Shown: piece by piece, positions 62,218 to 64,000 of the stretch
Layout of the letters: each line of letters starts with the position of its first letter
Numbering within the stretch: position 1 is the first letter of the stretch
Source: Sphingopyxis fribergensis
Lineage (GTDB): Bacteria > Pseudomonadota > Alphaproteobacteria > Sphingomonadales > Sphingomonadaceae
NCBI RefSeq assembly: GCF_000803645.1
Contig: NZ_CP009122.1
Span: 1,030,501-1,094,500, forward strand
DNA: 64,000 bases
Direction of reading: 5' to 3'
Notes under the pieces: generated by a model
The model's input: only the letters and a program-made list of their open reading frames with translations
The model's database searches: none
Told to the model about the DNA's origin: nothing
Made by a program: the position numbers and the translations under genes

Positions 62218-63099
62218 ATGTATGATTGGAACGACCTGAAGGCCTTTCTGGCCGTTGCCGAGACCGGCAGCACGCTGTCGGCCGCGCAGGCGATGCGCGT
62301 CAGCCAGACGACCGTCGCCCGGCGTATCGCCGCGCTCGAGGAAGCGACCGGCCTCAACCTCTTCGAACGGCGGCAGGCGGGCTATGCGCTGACCCCGGTG
62401 GGCGAAGCGATGCTGGCGAGTGCGCTGGCCGTCCGCGACGCCGCCGACCGCTTCGGCGAGGCCGCGGGCGCGCGCTCGCGCGATGCCGGCGGCACGGTCA
62501 GCCTGACAACGATGGAAATCTTCGCGGTGACGATCCTGCCGCCGATCCTGCGCGACCTGCGCGCCGCGCACCCGGGAATCCATATCCAGCTCGACACGGC
62601 GGACGAGCCGCGCGACCTCGCGGCGGGTGCGGCGGACATCGCGATCCGCAGCAGCAAGCAGCCGAGCGGCGCGGGCCTGGTCGGGCGGCGCATCGCCGAC
62701 AATCCGTGGACCGTCTATTGCAGCCGCGCCTATGCCGACCTCCACGGCATCCCGCACACGCGCGAGGAGCTTGCCGTGCACCCCTTCATCGGCGGCGGCG
62801 GTTATGTCTGGGAACCCTATCAGGCGTGGCTCCGGCAATATGGGCTCGAGGATTCGGTGGTAATGAAATATGACACCGGCACCGGCCTGCTCGCCGGCGT
62901 GCGCTCGGGCATGGGGCTGACGATCCTCCCCGCCTTCATCGCCGACCGCGAGCCCGACCTGATCCGCTGCATCCCGCCCAAGACGGAAGATACGACGGGG
63001 CTGTGGCTGCTCACCCACGAACGGCTGCGGCATGTGCCCCGCGTGCGTCTCGTCATCGATTTCCTTGCCGCAGAACTGACGAAGCTCGCGCGCAGCTAG
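62218..63099 (+). CDS. LysR-family transcriptional regulator
   Basis: 293 aa. The winged helix-turn-helix is at the N-terminus (LKAFLAVAETGSTLSAAQAMRVSQTTVARRIAALEEATGLNLFERR) and a type-2 periplasmic-binding-like sensor domain follows. Divergent from the UrcA-family gene. ATG 62218 gives MYDWNDLKAFLAV, the standard start of this subgroup. Confidence 0.94.
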   Translation: MYDWNDLKAFLAVAETGSTLSAAQAMRVSQTTVARRIAALEEATGLNLFERRQAGYALTPVGEAMLASALAVRDAADRFGEAAGARSRDAGGTVSLTTMEIFAVTILPPILRDLRAAHPGIHIQLDTADEPRDLAAGAADIAIRSSKQPSGAGLVGRRIADNPWTVYCSRAYADLHGIPHTREELAVHPFIGGGGYVWEPYQAWLRQYGLEDSVVMKYDTGTGLLAGVRSGMGLTILPAFIADREPDLIRCIPPKTEDTTGLWLLTHERLRHVPRVRLVIDFLAAELTKLARS

Positions 63100-63236
63100 G
63101 GCGAGCCAAGCGGAAATCGCTGTCCTACAATATTTCGCTGATTTAGCGTTTCGGCGATGACCGGCGACGCATCTTTCCTCTGGACCGCTACAGGCATCTT
63201 TCCGCGCCTTTCAACGCGCGGGATGGAAAGCGATTT

Positions 63237-63401
63237 GCGAGTGAAGTTGCGCAGTTTTCTGCCGTTTCGAAAATGCGCCATCTTTTCTTCTATCGTCATT
63301 CCGGACTTGGTCCGGGATCCGTTGGGTCTACCGACAGATGCTGAACCCCGGATCAGGTCCGGGGCGACGAAATGGGTGGAATCGCGAGTGAAGTTGCGCA
63401 G
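63237..63401. repeat. 18-bp direct repeats flanking a family D element
   Basis: GCGAGTGAAGTTGCGCAG occurs exactly at 63237-63254 and at 63384-63401, 147 bp apart, with the family D palindrome (63293-63370) between. The 327-bp stretch 63100-63426 between the LysR stop and the last gene otherwise shows no coding potential. The arrangement resembles a duplication around an inserted element. Confidence 0.65.
63293..63370. repeat. Family D palindrome
   Basis: About 78 bp with outer ends TCGTC/GACGA and arms CCGGACTTGGTCCGGGATCC (63301-63320) and CCCCGGATCAGGTCCGGGG (63346-63364). The two arms are imperfect inverted repeats of one another. The type (CGTCAT.CCGGACTTG.TCCGG) is common in alphaproteobacterial intergenic regions. 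Confidence 0.75.
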
Positions 63402-63426
63402 AAATCCGCCACTTCTCCAAAGCGCC

Positions 63427-63924
63427 TCAGCGCAGCTTGGCGCACCCCAAGGCTGCCGCATCGATCGCGGTCGCCGCGCCGCGCAGCCGGTAGGTGTCGG
63501 CGATTGCTCCGCCGGTCGCGGTCCCGCTCTCGACGCTCATGCTCGGCGCCGATCGCATCGCGGCGACGATCGCGGCGTCCATCCGCGGGTCGCTCGCCCA
63601 GCCGTGCATGCCGTTGCCGGTCAGGATGAAGCGGCGGCTGCCGATCGTCAGCCGCAGTTCGCGCCCGGGCGCGCGCTCTTTCGACAGACGAACGTAAAAT
63701 TGCCCGCGAATGCGCGATTTCGGCCAATAACCGACGCTGGCATAGGCCTTGACCTTGGGCCGCCCGATCGTCGCCGCCGGTGCGGCGAGCGCGTAACAGC
63801 GCGGGGTCGTGGGATCGCGGAATGCGCCCCATCCGTCGAAAATGCCGAGCGCCGTCGGACCGGCGGCCAGCGCCGCGACGGGCATTGCCGCCGCTATCAG
63901 GAAAAGGGTGGCCCAGCGCCGCAT
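63427..63924 (-). CDS. Exported protein, IalB-like
   Basis: 165 aa from ATG 63924, which gives a signal peptide (MRRWATLFLIAAAMPVAALAAG); ATGs at 63981 and 63963 are alternatives. Mature sequence begins GIFDGWGAFRDPTTPRCYALAAP and has two Cys (PRCYAL and ALGCAKLR), as in the invasion-associated-locus-B family of alphaproteobacteria. Assignment by overall pattern only. It lies alone near the window end. Function in envelope unknown. Confidence 0.7.
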   Translation of the reverse strand: MRRWATLFLIAAAMPVAALAAGPTALGIFDGWGAFRDPTTPRCYALAAPAATIGRPKVKAYASVGYWPKSRIRGQFYVRLSKERAPGRELRLTIGSRRFILTGNGMHGWASDPRMDAAIVAAMRSAPSMSVESGTATGGAIADTYRLRGAATAIDAAALGCAKLR

Positions 63925-64000
63925 CGCGCCTCGTTCGCGCGATTGGGGATGCTTTGCAAGCATGGCTTGCACGCGCCGCACCGTGCGTTAAGGAAGGTGG

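Overview
The window reads as chromosomal DNA of a G+C-rich alphaproteobacterium of the Sphingomonadales, most likely Sphingopyxis or a close relative. The evidence is the gene set: a UrcA-family protein, a DUF6356 protein, cobS/cobT beside bolA and a J-protein, an Rrf2-led suf operon, quinone-type pyrD and NADH-type fabI. The base composition and short intergenic palindromes fit. Almost all of it is ordinary chromosome. I see no phage, plasmid, IS transposase, CRISPR array, rRNA or tRNA gene.

Layout. 1-2.75 kb: an aldehyde dehydrogenase (cut by the window edge) downstream of an acetolactate-synthase-like ThDP enzyme. 2.9-4.6 kb: three small exported proteins, two of them overlapping paralogues. 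4.7-10.1 kb (minus): cobT, a DUF900 lipoprotein hydrolase, cobS, an NTF2-like protein and a J-domain protein, with bolA, a cupin and a pirin diverging from them (10.1-11.7 kb). 11.7-17.4 kb: an exported protein, an epoxide-hydrolase-like enzyme, an AraC regulator with a membrane protein, a proline-rich membrane protein, a serine hydrolase, a PhzF-like protein and pdxH. 17.4-21.9 kb (plus): a CbpA-type DnaJ, YihY, fabI, a DUF559 nuclease-like gene between inverted repeats, and aroC. 22-31 kb: two DAACS symporters, a Tyr/Gly/Pro-rich lipoprotein, a cytochrome P450, a CPA2 antiporter, an extensin-like protein and an MddA-like methyltransferase.

30.7-36.7 kb (minus) is a complete SUF Fe-S operon: Rrf2 regulator, sufB, a small membrane protein, sufC, sufD, sufS, sufT and an A-type carrier. 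37-45.3 kb: an AraC regulator, a DUF885 peptidase-like lipoprotein, pyrD, gamma-glutamyltransferase, a long-chain acyl-CoA synthetase and a small lipoprotein. 45.4-50.3 kb (minus): glyoxalases II and I with a VOC protein, a thioesterase, an alpha/beta hydrolase, a membrane protein/XRE pair, a VOC protein and a MerC-like protein. 50.5-64 kb: thrS, a TSUP permease, the FtsX-like permease/ATPase/TesA cluster, YnfA, a small outer-membrane barrel, rlmN, an SDR with its HxlR regulator, an ABM monooxygenase, a UrcA protein, a LysR regulator and an exported protein.

The most interesting layer is not a conventional gene. At least four families of imperfect palindromes (called A-D here) are scattered between genes and have entered gene boundaries. 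One forms an N-terminal extension of SufS and another the C-terminus of the SUF regulator. Two face each other around the DUF559 gene. In three places they seem to supply the Shine-Dalgarno sequence of the next gene (aroC, sufD, the FtsX-like permease). The other notable loci are the cobST module with J-protein and BolA but no cobN nearby, and a 68-aa membrane protein translationally coupled inside the suf operon.
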